Shown here: in pieces, positions 7,674-15,182 of the stretch
Layout of the letters: each line of letters starts with the position of its first letter
Position numbering within the stretch: position 1 is the stretch's first letter
From: Gemmatimonadota bacterium
GTDB taxonomy: Bacteria > Latescibacterota > UBA2968
DNA: 17,791 nucleotides
Direction of reading: 5' to 3'
NCBI GenBank assembly: GCA_002714465.1
Contig: PAXL01000050.1
Coordinates: 25,901 to 43,691 of the forward strand
Translations under genes and position numbers: made by a program
Notes under the pieces: model-generated
The model's database searches: none
The model's input: only the letters and a program-made list of their open reading frames with translations
Told to the model about the DNA's origin: nothing

Positions 7674-8473
7674 AACTGTGCTCCCTGCTTGATGCCTCGA
7701 CATATGAGCATACTCCGCAGGAGGCCCGTGAAGCCTACAGAGGTGTAGGTGAGTCCAGCTTCCTCGAACCAGGCCGGGATCTTCTCCTCCGGCACGAATT
7801 TCTGGAGCGGATTGTAGAGCCAGTCCACCAAGTCGATTGTCAAATCGACCTCTGACGCCTTTCGTCTGCCCGTGGTTTTGAGTAGCGACCAGTAAAGGGG
7901 GACGAACGGCAGGACCGTCGAGCGGCGGGGCGACGGTGGGACCGAGCCTAACAGACCGCGGGTCTTCTGATGGATAATACCCAGCCCGTTTTCCCGCCCG
8001 ATTGAATACAGGGCGCATCCACTCGGCGCCGTGACATGTGCCGCTTCAAGGAACCCAAGATGCGGGTCTGGCGTATGCTGCAACCTGTAGACGCATAGTA
8101 CGATGTCGAAGGTGCCTTCGTCGTATGGCGAGTCTAGCGCCGATCCTTCCTTAGTCGTGATTTCAGTGCCAGCTTTACGGACGTTCTCTTCGGTGGTGTT
8201 GATGTTGTCGGGGGAAATGTCCAGCGCCTCGATCCAGAAATGCGGATAGGTTCGCTTCAAGAGGATCGAAAACTTCCCTGATCCGGATCCGATGTCCAGA
8301 AGCGTGGAAGCGGCAACCAGACGTTCGTGACCGACGTTATCGACGATGAACCGAAGGAATCCGGCGTCTCGAACGTCATCATCCTTCCAGAAATACTGTC
8401 TGTAGAAGTCGCCGGAGACTTTCTGTTGCTGTGCGTCTTTAGCGATGGTAGTGCTCACGCTGATTGTGCCCAT
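7670..8473 (-). CDS. Class I SAM-dependent methyltransferase
   Basis: 267-aa soluble methyltransferase, probably acting on a sugar or lipid-linked intermediate of this locus. Motif I is LLDIGSGSGKF at 58-68, the acidic end of strand 2 is EALDIS at 82-87, motif II/III is SALDSPYDEGTFDIVLC at 111-127, and LQHTPDP at 131-137 takes the place of the usual HxxDP segment. The C-terminal third (from about 170) is basic and contains aromatic patches, and may bind the acceptor or membrane. The ATG at 8473 overlaps the upstream GT4 by 19 nt without a good ribosome site. A GTG at 8458 would give the 4-nt GTGA overlap used elsewhere in this operon and is an equally good start (262 aa). The substrate is not predictable. 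Confidence 0.83.
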   Translation of the reverse strand: MGTISVSTTIAKDAQQQKVSGDFYRQYFWKDDDVRDAGFLRFIVDNVGHERLVAASTLLDIGSGSGKFSILLKRTYPHFWIEALDISPDNINTTEENVRKAGTEITTKEGSALDSPYDEGTFDIVLCVYRLQHTPDPHLGFLEAAHVTAPSGCALYSIGRENGLGIIHQKTRGLLGSVPPSPRRSTVLPFVPLYWSLLKTTGRRKASEVDLTIDLVDWLYNPLQKFVPEEKIPAWFEEAGLTYTSVGFTGLLRSMLICRGIKQGAQL

Positions 8474-9678
8474 TCTTGGATGGAAGATGGGTGGAACCCC
8501 GAGGCCGCTGTCTCGGCTGGGTGGACCGGGTAGGCGATGTTTTCGATTTGTGGGGACGGCCTTCTCAGGTAGATGTCGGTTGTGCGGGCAACCGTTTTCT
8601 GTATGCTGAATTCGGACAATGCTCGAGCACGGCCCAAGATGCCCATTGATTCCCGACGAACTGGGTTTTCGATCAAGTCACAGATGCGACTGGCAAATGA
8701 GCAGCTGTCGCCTTTCGGAACGAGATACCCCTCGACTCCGTCTTCGACGAGCTCCGGTACACCGCCGACGGCGGTTGCCACGACCGGTCTGGCCATGAGC
8801 ATGGATTCGAGAATGGCGTTGGGGAGCCCCTCGGTGACAGACGAGAGCAAGGAGATATCACACAAGGCCAGAAGGTCTGAGGCGTCGTCTCGGAATCCGA
8901 GGAACCGTAAGTGATCGATTATGTCCAACCGGTGGGCCAACTGAACGAGATCCTGATGGTAATCGGTGAAGCCGCCGCCTGCGACCAGCAGATACGTGTC
9001 GGGATGCTGATCGCGCACCTGATCGAACGCTTTCAGCATGGTTGCCAGATCCTTCTTGGGGTCGATACGGGAAACAGCGGTCAAGATGGTGCTTTCGCTC
9101 GGTATTTCGAATTCTTGGCGGAGGGCGTCGAGTCTTCCACGATCCGGGACTGGTCTGTCAAGAATGCCGTTGTAGATCACCTGACAGTCTGTCCATCCAT
9201 GGTCGGCCATTCGGTCAGCGATGGCGCGTGAGTTGACCGTTCGCACGTCCGCGAAGGTGCCGATGAATCCGTTGAAGATTGCGTGGACGACGCGTTTTAG
9301 TTTGCCGTGACGGGGGTCGATCCCAAGCCCGCGTTGAGAGACGACCACACGCGGTACGCCCGCCAACTTGGCCGCCCACCCGCCGAAGAGGTTCGCGATG
9401 TAGAGCGTCGTATGAACCGTTGTGGGTCTGATATGACGGATGTGGCTCAGAAGGCCAATGAACGTTCTGAAATCGAACAATCCTTGGCGATCGAGTACGA
9501 TCACATCGTCTGCGATCGCTACATAGTCGGGGAGGAGCGTGCCGCCACCGTCAAGACAGATGACCGTAGAGCGATAGCGACGCTGGTCCAGGTGCTCGAT
9601 CAGGCGGAGGAGCTGTTTTTCCGCGCCGCCGATCTCGGGTCTGGGGATGACATAGACGATTTCGGTTCGATTCTGCAC
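8455..9678 (-). CDS. GT4-family glycosyltransferase
   Basis: 407-aa retaining GT-B glycosyltransferase. The N-terminal domain opens with IVYVIPRPEIGGAEKQLLRL (7-26), the classic GT4 first strand plus GGxE loop. The C-terminal domain has TAVSRIDPKKDL at 200-211 and VAGGG at 232-236. The complete EX7E motif lies in TEGLPNAILESML at 282-294 (Glu283 and Glu291), followed by RPVVATAVGGVPELV, which completes the nucleotide-sugar site. The last 45 residues extend beyond the usual fold. The start is GTG, one base after the stop of the GT2 gene (TGACGTG), with only a weak AAGAGA ribosome site, which suggests re-initiation. Donor and linkage are unknown. Confidence 0.9.
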   Translation of the reverse strand: MQNRTEIVYVIPRPEIGGAEKQLLRLIEHLDQRRYRSTVICLDGGGTLLPDYVAIADDVIVLDRQGLFDFRTFIGLLSHIRHIRPTTVHTTLYIANLFGGWAAKLAGVPRVVVSQRGLGIDPRHGKLKRVVHAIFNGFIGTFADVRTVNSRAIADRMADHGWTDCQVIYNGILDRPVPDRGRLDALRQEFEIPSESTILTAVSRIDPKKDLATMLKAFDQVRDQHPDTYLLVAGGGFTDYHQDLVQLAHRLDIIDHLRFLGFRDDASDLLALCDISLLSSVTEGLPNAILESMLMARPVVATAVGGVPELVEDGVEGYLVPKGDSCSFASRICDLIENPVRRESMGILGRARALSEFSIQKTVARTTDIYLRRPSPQIENIAYPVHPAETAASGFHPSSIQEWAQSA

Positions 9679-9679
9679 G

Positions 9680-10609
9680 TCAGAGTCTCTTGTTGATCAT
9701 GTCCGCGATCAGACCAAGGGCGATCGTCTGGAATGAACCCAGCAGTAGGAGGACAGATGTCTCAGCCAACCCGCCCGTGACAACGATTTCGTGGGCAAGC
9801 TTGCCCACGCCCATCGTGCCGAGTGTCGCTCCGATGGGCATGAACACACGAAGCGGGTTGAAATACACGGTCGTCCGAATAATTAGCATGAAGAACCGAT
9901 AGGTGTCCTTGATTGGGTGGATCTTAGACTTTCCCTTGCGGACGAAGTAGTCGATGGGGATGTATTTTACGCGGTAGCCATGCGTAAGGGCGCAGAGTGT
10001 GATTGTCGTCGTGAAGGAAAAGCCCTGTGGCAGGATCTTGAAGAACTTGTAGGCGAGATTTTTCCGGAAGACGCGGAGCCCGGAGTTGTAGTCCGGGATC
10101 TTCGTTTCGGCTAGATAGTTGGCGATCTTTGCGAGGACCCACTTCGCGGGACGGCGGATCAGGGGGATCTTGGCTTCGCCGCCGACACGTGCACCGACGA
10201 CCATGTCGTAATCACCAGCATCCTTTAGAAGGTCGGGGATCCGTTCTGCGGGATAGGTGCTATCCGCATCGGTGATCACGATCCACTCACCTTTGGCGGC
10301 TTGGATTCCGGTCTTGAGGCCCGCACCATATCCACGGTTTTCGTCGTGGCGGACCACGCGGGAACCGGTGCTTCGAACGAGTTCAGATGTCCGGTCCGTG
10401 GATCCGTCGTCAACGACAATGATCTCATAGTCATAGTGTGACTTGGCCATGACCTTCCGGACGCCGTTGACACTCTCGACGATGCCTAGCTCTTCGTTGT
10501 ATGCGGGGATGACTATGGAGACCATCCCGACCCGCTTTGTGTCTTCGTATAACAGCTGTTCCCGGTCCAGTGTCAGGACAGCTTCTTCGCCTTCAAAACG
10601 ATCGTCCAT
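9680..10609 (-). CDS. GT2 glycosyltransferase, DPM1/GtrB-like, with two C-terminal TM helices
   Basis: Inverting GT-A enzyme, most likely charging a polyprenyl phosphate with a sugar on the cytoplasmic face. That product is the donor type used by GT-C enzymes, two of which occur in this window. In the 309-aa product, VSIVIPAYNEE is at 30-40, VVDDGSTDRT at 65-74, DADSTYP at 114-120 (metal-binding DxD-type), and NSGLRVFRK at 175-183. Two hydrophobic helices lie at about 253-275 and 282-303. ATG 10609 was chosen because GGAG precedes it by 8 nt; it overlaps the methyltransferase by 37 nt. ATG 10525 lies nearer the GT2 core but would remove the N-terminal 28 residues. The TGACGTG junction joins it to the next GT4. 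Confidence 0.87.
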   Translation of the reverse strand: MDDRFEGEEAVLTLDREQLLYEDTKRVGMVSIVIPAYNEELGIVESVNGVRKVMAKSHYDYEIIVVDDGSTDRTSELVRSTGSRVVRHDENRGYGAGLKTGIQAAKGEWIVITDADSTYPAERIPDLLKDAGDYDMVVGARVGGEAKIPLIRRPAKWVLAKIANYLAETKIPDYNSGLRVFRKNLAYKFFKILPQGFSFTTTITLCALTHGYRVKYIPIDYFVRKGKSKIHPIKDTYRFFMLIIRTTVYFNPLRVFMPIGATLGTMGVGKLAHEIVVTGGLAETSVLLLLGSFQTIALGLIADMINKRL

Positions 10610-11391
10610 CCAAGTTTCTCCAGGTTGGGGTGCGTGCCCGCGTATGATTCGAATTTTCTGCAAAGCCAGAGGTTGAGTCGGACCCGGTTCAGTAGGCCGA
10701 ATCCGAAGGTGTGGTAGCGATGGGCTTCGATCTCGAAGCCGAGATCGTTCAGTTGCCCGACCACTGTGTCTGGGTTGAAGCGATGTCGCTTGTGTGTGAA
10801 GTAGGCTGCGTCCGGCTTGCCGAGTAGTGACTTGATTGCCCTGCGCAGTGGGTGGGGCATCAGGATCTGCGTCAATATGTTCTTGATGCTCTTAAGTACA
10901 TCGTCGATGAAGATGAAGGCCGACCTTCTATTCGGGATCGATAGGACGAGCGTTCCGCCGGGCTGGATTACGCGAGCCATCTCGGACAACACATCGGTAG
11001 GGTCTGCGATATACTCCATCAGCCCGAGGGCCAGGACTGACCCGAACGCATCGTCTGCGAAGGGGATTGACGTCGCATCCGACATTGTCAGGTCGAGAGA
11101 CCTGCCGCTCTCTGCAGCCGAGGTCTGAGCGACCTCAAGCATGGGTCGTGCAAAGTCAGTGGCGTAGATTTCTGCGGTTTCCGGGAGCTTCAGTGTGACG
11201 TTCCCTGGACCACAACCGACGTCTAGGACACGACCCATCGCCTGTCCAACAAAGCGTAGCGCTGTCTCACGGCGCTTTAGAAGGTTGTGTTCATAGATCG
11301 ATGTCGACCCAGTCCCGGTATAGAGAGCATCCCAGTTCTCAGCTTCCGCACTGAATCGGTCGCGGACCGTGGTTGTGGCGACGGCACTCAT
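10573..11391 (-). CDS. Class I SAM-dependent methyltransferase
   Basis: 272-aa methyltransferase of the UbiE/Methyltransf_11 type. Motif I is RVLDVGCGPGN at 54-64, the strand-2 acid is in YATDFA at 76-81, and the DATSIPFADDAFGSVLALG segment at 105-123 holds motifs II and III. VIQPGGTLVLSIPN follows as the post-III region. The C-terminal 100 residues are specific to this protein and probably bind the acceptor. The ATG at 11391 follows the flippase-like gene by 54 nt, the longest spacer in this operon, with only a weak GAG-type ribosome site. A sugar or lipid-carrier target is inferred from the glycosyltransferases around it. Confidence 0.86.
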   Translation of the reverse strand: MSAVATTTVRDRFSAEAENWDALYTGTGSTSIYEHNLLKRRETALRFVGQAMGRVLDVGCGPGNVTLKLPETAEIYATDFARPMLEVAQTSAAESGRSLDLTMSDATSIPFADDAFGSVLALGLMEYIADPTDVLSEMARVIQPGGTLVLSIPNRRSAFIFIDDVLKSIKNILTQILMPHPLRRAIKSLLGKPDAAYFTHKRHRFNPDTVVGQLNDLGFEIEAHRYHTFGFGLLNRVRLNLWLCRKFESYAGTHPNLEKLGWTIVLKAKKLS

Positions 11392-11445
11392 TGCACAGTC
11401 TCGCGGCTCAGGCCCGGCAAGAAGATGCCAATCAGGATATTTCTT

Positions 11446-12390
11446 TCACAACGTTTCACGAGGTTCTCCTGCAGCCCTCGGGGAAGAGGAAACGGAGGTG
11501 AATGCAAAGACTGCACCTCCGCCGAGGCTCCATAGGATCATGGCCGCGGTTACCGTCAAGGACAGCGCGATGGCGACTTCGGGATCAACTCCCAGGTATG
11601 AGAGAATAGTTGCGTAGGCGGCTTCTCGAACACCGAGTCCGTTGATCGAGATTGGGATTGCTGTAACGATTGCCGTGATCGGAATTGCCACAAAGAGGCC
11701 TGTGCTGGAAACGGGCACTTGAAGGGCGTTTGCGATCACGATGTTGATCAGGACAACGAGCATCTGGAAACCGATTGCCAGGCTGACGACGGTGGCTGCC
11801 CGACGGCCGCTCCAGCTCCCGGGTTCTAGGGTCCTGAGGAGTTCCTGCACGCGAAACGGCAGGTAGCGCATGATTCGACGCCTTGCGGCGAAGAAGAGCG
11901 CCGTCACGACCAGCAGCGACAGAACCAGACCCCGGACGGCGGTCGACAGTTCTTCCGGAATCCGGCTGTCGACTAAGGTTGCAGCCCCACCGATCAGAAC
12001 TAGGGCAAAAAGGTTGATACCTCGGTCTAAAACGACCGATGCGATGGATCTCAATCTGTTCGTGTCCGAAGCCGCCAGTCCCCAGGCTCGGACAACGTCC
12101 CCGCCGGTTCTTCCAGGGAGGAAGGTGTTGAAGAACAATCCGATCCAGAGCAGTCTGGCGAGAGAAGCGAATGCGACAACCCGTCCAAGTCCTTGAAGGA
12201 GCAGCTGCCACTTTAGCGCGCTCAAGGCCAGCCCGGCCATCAGGAAGGCGAGAATGATCGGCAAGTCGGCCGCTGGGAAACGGGATACAGTTTTCAGCAC
12301 CGCAACAGCGTCGACCCGGTAGGAGAGTATGCCCAGTGCCAGGAGGGTCACGAAGACCTTCACGGCTGTGAAGGTAGTGAACCGGCTCAT
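11446..12390 (-). CDS. Flippase-like integral membrane protein (LPG-synthase TM / UPF0104 family)
   Basis: 314-aa membrane protein with about eight hydrophobic segments. Family signatures are FFNTFLPGRTGGDVVRAW at 86-103, LDRGINL at 121-127, and ISINGLGVREAAY near 248-260. The fold is that of the N-terminal domain of MprF, which flips aminoacylated phosphatidylglycerol; stand-alone members are frequent in glycan and polyprenyl-sugar gene clusters, where a role in moving lipid-linked intermediates is suspected. The cytoplasmic aminoacyl-transferase domain of MprF is absent. The start ATG overlaps the stop of the carbamoyltransferase (ATGA) with GGAG 5 nt upstream. It is the only transporter-like protein seen in the cluster, so it is the best candidate for lipid-glycan translocation here, though not proven. 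Confidence 0.85.
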   Translation of the reverse strand: MSRFTTFTAVKVFVTLLALGILSYRVDAVAVLKTVSRFPAADLPIILAFLMAGLALSALKWQLLLQGLGRVVAFASLARLLWIGLFFNTFLPGRTGGDVVRAWGLAASDTNRLRSIASVVLDRGINLFALVLIGGAATLVDSRIPEELSTAVRGLVLSLLVVTALFFAARRRIMRYLPFRVQELLRTLEPGSWSGRRAATVVSLAIGFQMLVVLINIVIANALQVPVSSTGLFVAIPITAIVTAIPISINGLGVREAAYATILSYLGVDPEVAIALSLTVTAAMILWSLGGGAVFAFTSVSSSPRAAGEPRETL

Positions 12391-14141
12391 TCCTGCTCCG
12401 AAGCGATCGCCATTGAAGATGTCGCACCCAGCGTTTCACTCTCGAGGATGTAGTTACCGAGGACGAGGACGTCGAGCTTGCTCGATTCGAACGCACGCAC
12501 AGCTTCCTCTGCAGTTCGTACGATGGGCTCTTCGTGCATGTTGAAGCTGGTGTTGATCACTTGGGGGAAGCCTGTCAGTTTTTCGTATTCCGTGAGGAGC
12601 TGGTGGAACCCGGGGTTGGTCATTTCATCCACGACCTGAGGACGCGCCGTGCCGTCGATGTGTACGACTGCGGGGGCTTCCTGCTTGCAGCGATCCGTGG
12701 CGTCATAAGTGATTGTCATGAATTCTGCTGCGCGCTGGTCGGTCTCATAGCCCTCGTAGTACTTCGCTGCCTGCGTTCTGAGGATCGCAGGAGCAAAAGG
12801 CATGAATTCGGTTCGATTCAGCGTCTCGTTAAGCCATTTGTTGACTGTCGTGTCGGTCGCCTGATAGAGGATTGAGCGGTTTCCCAATGCGCGCGGGCCG
12901 TATTCCATCCGTCCGGACGCCCGCGCAATCACTCGGCCTTCGGCCAGGTAACGGGCTGCCTTGGCTTCGACATTCTCGAATTTCTGGTATGGTCGTCCGG
13001 TGGCGCTAAGTGCGGTCTCAATGTCCTGCGTCTCGATATCGGACCCAAAGTAGACGTTTGGGATCCATTCCAGTGTGAGGGGAGCCCGGTCGGCGACGCT
13101 GGCGAGCGCGGCACCGACGGCTAGTCCTCCGTCACCCATGTTCGGATGGATGTAGACATCCTCGACGCCCCGGATTTCGCGGATCCGTTGGTTGAGCTTG
13201 ACGTTGGCGAAGATGCCGCCTGAGAGGACCACCCGAGACTCACCTGTGCGCGATACGGCCTGTTCGACGTATCGGCCTACGAGGTCTTCGAGGTGCTGCT
13301 GAATGGCCGCCGCTACGTCTTCCTTGCTGAATCGATCCAGAATAGCACAGAGGTGCTCATATTCCGCCGAAGCCCACATACCGCTGTTGACGAAACTGAA
13401 CTGCGTCTCCGAGTAGTCGATCCGATTACGGAGATGAGGGAGGATGGCTGTCGGGTCTCCGTGGGCGGCCAAACCCGTGATCTTGCCTTCGTGCTTGCCC
13501 GGGGTGAATCCGGCCCATCCCGTCACGAACCCGTAGTATTGTCCAGGCGTGTGGTAGAAGGGAATGCTGTGAATGGGTGTCATCACGCCAGCTGCACAGG
13601 TAGCGATACGTGAGCAGTAGCCATCACCCACACCGTCCAGCGAAATGTTCAGGCACTTATCCCAACCTGAGGTGTAGTAGGCCGAGGCCAGGTGTGCCGT
13701 GTGGTGGTCGATGTGATCGACCGTGGAGGAGAGCCCGAAGTTTCGGATCTGCTGCTCCAGCGCTGATGTTTTGAGTGCACGGAGTCGCTTTCCGTTGAGG
13801 ATCCTGTAGAGTCCGACGCCCAACCGAGTGCCACCGATCGTGCGCGCCACGCCCAGCTTCGAAAGGCCGATCAGGATTTTCCGCTTCAAATCCTTCGGGT
13901 AAAGACCCTCCCAGTGCGCAGCGGCATAGGTGCTGTGCGTCTGGTTCGCGATCGAGACAACATCGACATCGGAGCGGGATATGCCAGCGAGCCGGAGAAC
14001 TTCCTCGATCGACTGTTCCGGCCATCCCCAGTAGAGCTTTGTCCGGTTGAGGCGTTCCTCGTTCACAGCGGCGACGATCTTGCCGTCAATGATCAGGGCA
14101 GCACCGGCATCGTGCTGTGCAGCGATTCCAAGGACGATCAT
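12387..14141 (-). CDS. NodU/CmcH-family O-carbamoyltransferase, copy 2
   Basis: Second full-length carbamoyltransferase in the cluster (584 aa), with the same chemistry as copy 1: carbamoyl phosphate plus ATP to carbamoyl-adenylate, then transfer to a hydroxyl. Catalytic blocks are MIVLGIAAQHDAG at 1-13, HHTAHLASAYY at 146-156, LDGVGDG at 168-174, HPNMGDGG at 332-339, GPRALGNR at 415-422, NRTEFMPFAP at 442-451 and NTSFN at 530-534. It shares all blocks with copy 1 but diverges between them, so the two are old paralogues or separate acquisitions rather than a recent duplication. ATG 14141 overlaps the methyltransferase stop as ATGA; the frame stays open 69 codons further up, but that stretch lies in the methyltransferase gene. 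It is followed by the flippase-like gene with another ATGA overlap. Confidence 0.93.
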   Translation of the reverse strand: MIVLGIAAQHDAGAALIIDGKIVAAVNEERLNRTKLYWGWPEQSIEEVLRLAGISRSDVDVVSIANQTHSTYAAAHWEGLYPKDLKRKILIGLSKLGVARTIGGTRLGVGLYRILNGKRLRALKTSALEQQIRNFGLSSTVDHIDHHTAHLASAYYTSGWDKCLNISLDGVGDGYCSRIATCAAGVMTPIHSIPFYHTPGQYYGFVTGWAGFTPGKHEGKITGLAAHGDPTAILPHLRNRIDYSETQFSFVNSGMWASAEYEHLCAILDRFSKEDVAAAIQQHLEDLVGRYVEQAVSRTGESRVVLSGGIFANVKLNQRIREIRGVEDVYIHPNMGDGGLAVGAALASVADRAPLTLEWIPNVYFGSDIETQDIETALSATGRPYQKFENVEAKAARYLAEGRVIARASGRMEYGPRALGNRSILYQATDTTVNKWLNETLNRTEFMPFAPAILRTQAAKYYEGYETDQRAAEFMTITYDATDRCKQEAPAVVHIDGTARPQVVDEMTNPGFHQLLTEYEKLTGFPQVINTSFNMHEEPIVRTAEEAVRAFESSKLDVLVLGNYILESETLGATSSMAIASEQE

Positions 14142-14878
14142 GTGTGAACCCGCAAACTTTGGTGTTTGGGGGATACGCGGGCAAGTGCAACCAGCTTGTG
14201 GCCATGGTCCACCAGATTCAGGTGGAAGAGTCCGTAGAAGAATGAAGAGACGAGGCGCTTGCCCCATCCGTATGTACCGGTGGTCGCGCCCTCTGGCGAT
14301 TTGGACCTGAGCCAGGCGTAAAACGGATCGTGAAAGGGCGTACCCCAAGCACGAATCGCCAAGACGTCGAAGCCGTTTAATTTGAGCTTCTCTCGTAATG
14401 AGTGTTTCGAGTAGTGTCGGATGTGGCCCATTGCGAGCGAGGCATCAGTCAGGGGACCTGAGGGGACGGTGACGATCAGATGGTCCACGCTGCTCGAGAT
14501 GTTCCGGATTGCCGCCCCGTCGTTGGTTAGATGCTCCAGAACCTCCGAACAGACCCCGACGTCAGCCTGCAAGTCGGGCGACTCGTTTTCGATATCTACA
14601 ACGGCAAACTTGCCGTCGATGCTCTGGGCGGCCTGCCTGATGGCCGTCGAGGAGAAGTCGACGCCAGAGAGGCCAATGCCAGGGAGGCTGAGCTCTTTTA
14701 GGAGTTCTCCGCTGCCGCAGCCGATGTCGAGGACCGACGAAAAGTCGATCTTATCGAGATATCTTCGGATGAGCCTGCGCGTATGGCGTGCGACTGGGCT
14801 GTAGACCTTCATGTCGTGCCAGCGGTTAGACCACTCTGTGTCGTAGAATTCGGCTGGTTTTGCCGTCGCCTGAATCAC
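14138..14878 (-). CDS. Class I SAM-dependent methyltransferase, first gene of the glycan operon
   Basis: 246-aa methyltransferase of the UbiG/Methyltransf_11 type. Motif I is VLDIGCGSGEL at 49-59, strand-2 acid GVDFS at 72-76, VDIENESPDLQADVGVCSEV at 94-113 carries motif II, and SEVLEHL at 111-117 is the typical post-motif helix. GHIRHYSKHSL lower down resembles the acceptor loop of sugar and lipid methyltransferases. GTG 14878 was chosen because AGGA lies 8 nt upstream; a TTG at 14899 would add seven residues but has no ribosome site. Upstream is the long non-coding gap, so this is the promoter-proximal gene of a polycistron ending at the 2158-2207 terminator. Its stop overlaps the carbamoyltransferase start by 4 nt. 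Confidence 0.86.
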   Translation of the reverse strand: MIQATAKPAEFYDTEWSNRWHDMKVYSPVARHTRRLIRRYLDKIDFSSVLDIGCGSGELLKELSLPGIGLSGVDFSSTAIRQAAQSIDGKFAVVDIENESPDLQADVGVCSEVLEHLTNDGAAIRNISSSVDHLIVTVPSGPLTDASLAMGHIRHYSKHSLREKLKLNGFDVLAIRAWGTPFHDPFYAWLRSKSPEGATTGTYGWGKRLVSSFFYGLFHLNLVDHGHKLVALARVSPKHQSLRVHT

Positions 14879-15182
14879 GTCCCGCGTCCTGTTTTGCAAA
14901 TGAGAATGGAAATAAGTTCCGTTATGACACGGACTTAGGGTGTTCTCGATAATCAGTTGAAATCGGTGTAACTGTATGTTTTACAATGGGACGAATACGA
15001 ATTCGGCCTTTAGGATGGGATGGCAATGATGCGCAGGCTGAATTCCTAGGGTTTAAGGGAGCAAGGGGTATACCACATTCTCTCCCTACTTCGTGTATCG
15101 GCAGAAAGCGGCAGGTACTGAGGGATTTCTAGAGTGTGGACGCTACAGAAAGAGCCGTGGATGACCCAACGGATAGGGCAAA
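14879..15182. other. Non-coding gap, probable promoter region of the minus-strand operon
   Basis: No open frame with protein-like composition was found on either strand. The part next to the methyltransferase (about 14890-15000) is visibly more AT-rich than the flanking genes, as expected for a promoter region. No hexamer pair close to the sigma70 consensus with 16-18 nt spacing stands out on the minus strand, and no T-tailed hairpin was seen. Confidence 0.4.

Noticed and set aside
7674..8018. 115-codon in-frame upstream extension of the short GT4 protein
   Set aside because: It lies wholly inside the methyltransferase gene, is rich in Arg/Pro/Gly with no GT4 similarity, and GTG 7673 with its ribosome site starts precisely at the family's first strand.
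14142..14348. 69-codon N-terminal extension of carbamoyltransferase copy 2
   Set aside because: It overlaps the methyltransferase; the family always begins with MIVLGI-type sequence and the ATGA junction supports ATG 14141.
14890..15060. Possible sigma70 promoter for the minus-strand operon
   Set aside because: Several half matches (for example TTGTAA, TTCAAC, CATAAC) exist, but none pair with a good partner at 16-18 nt, so no promoter is claimed.
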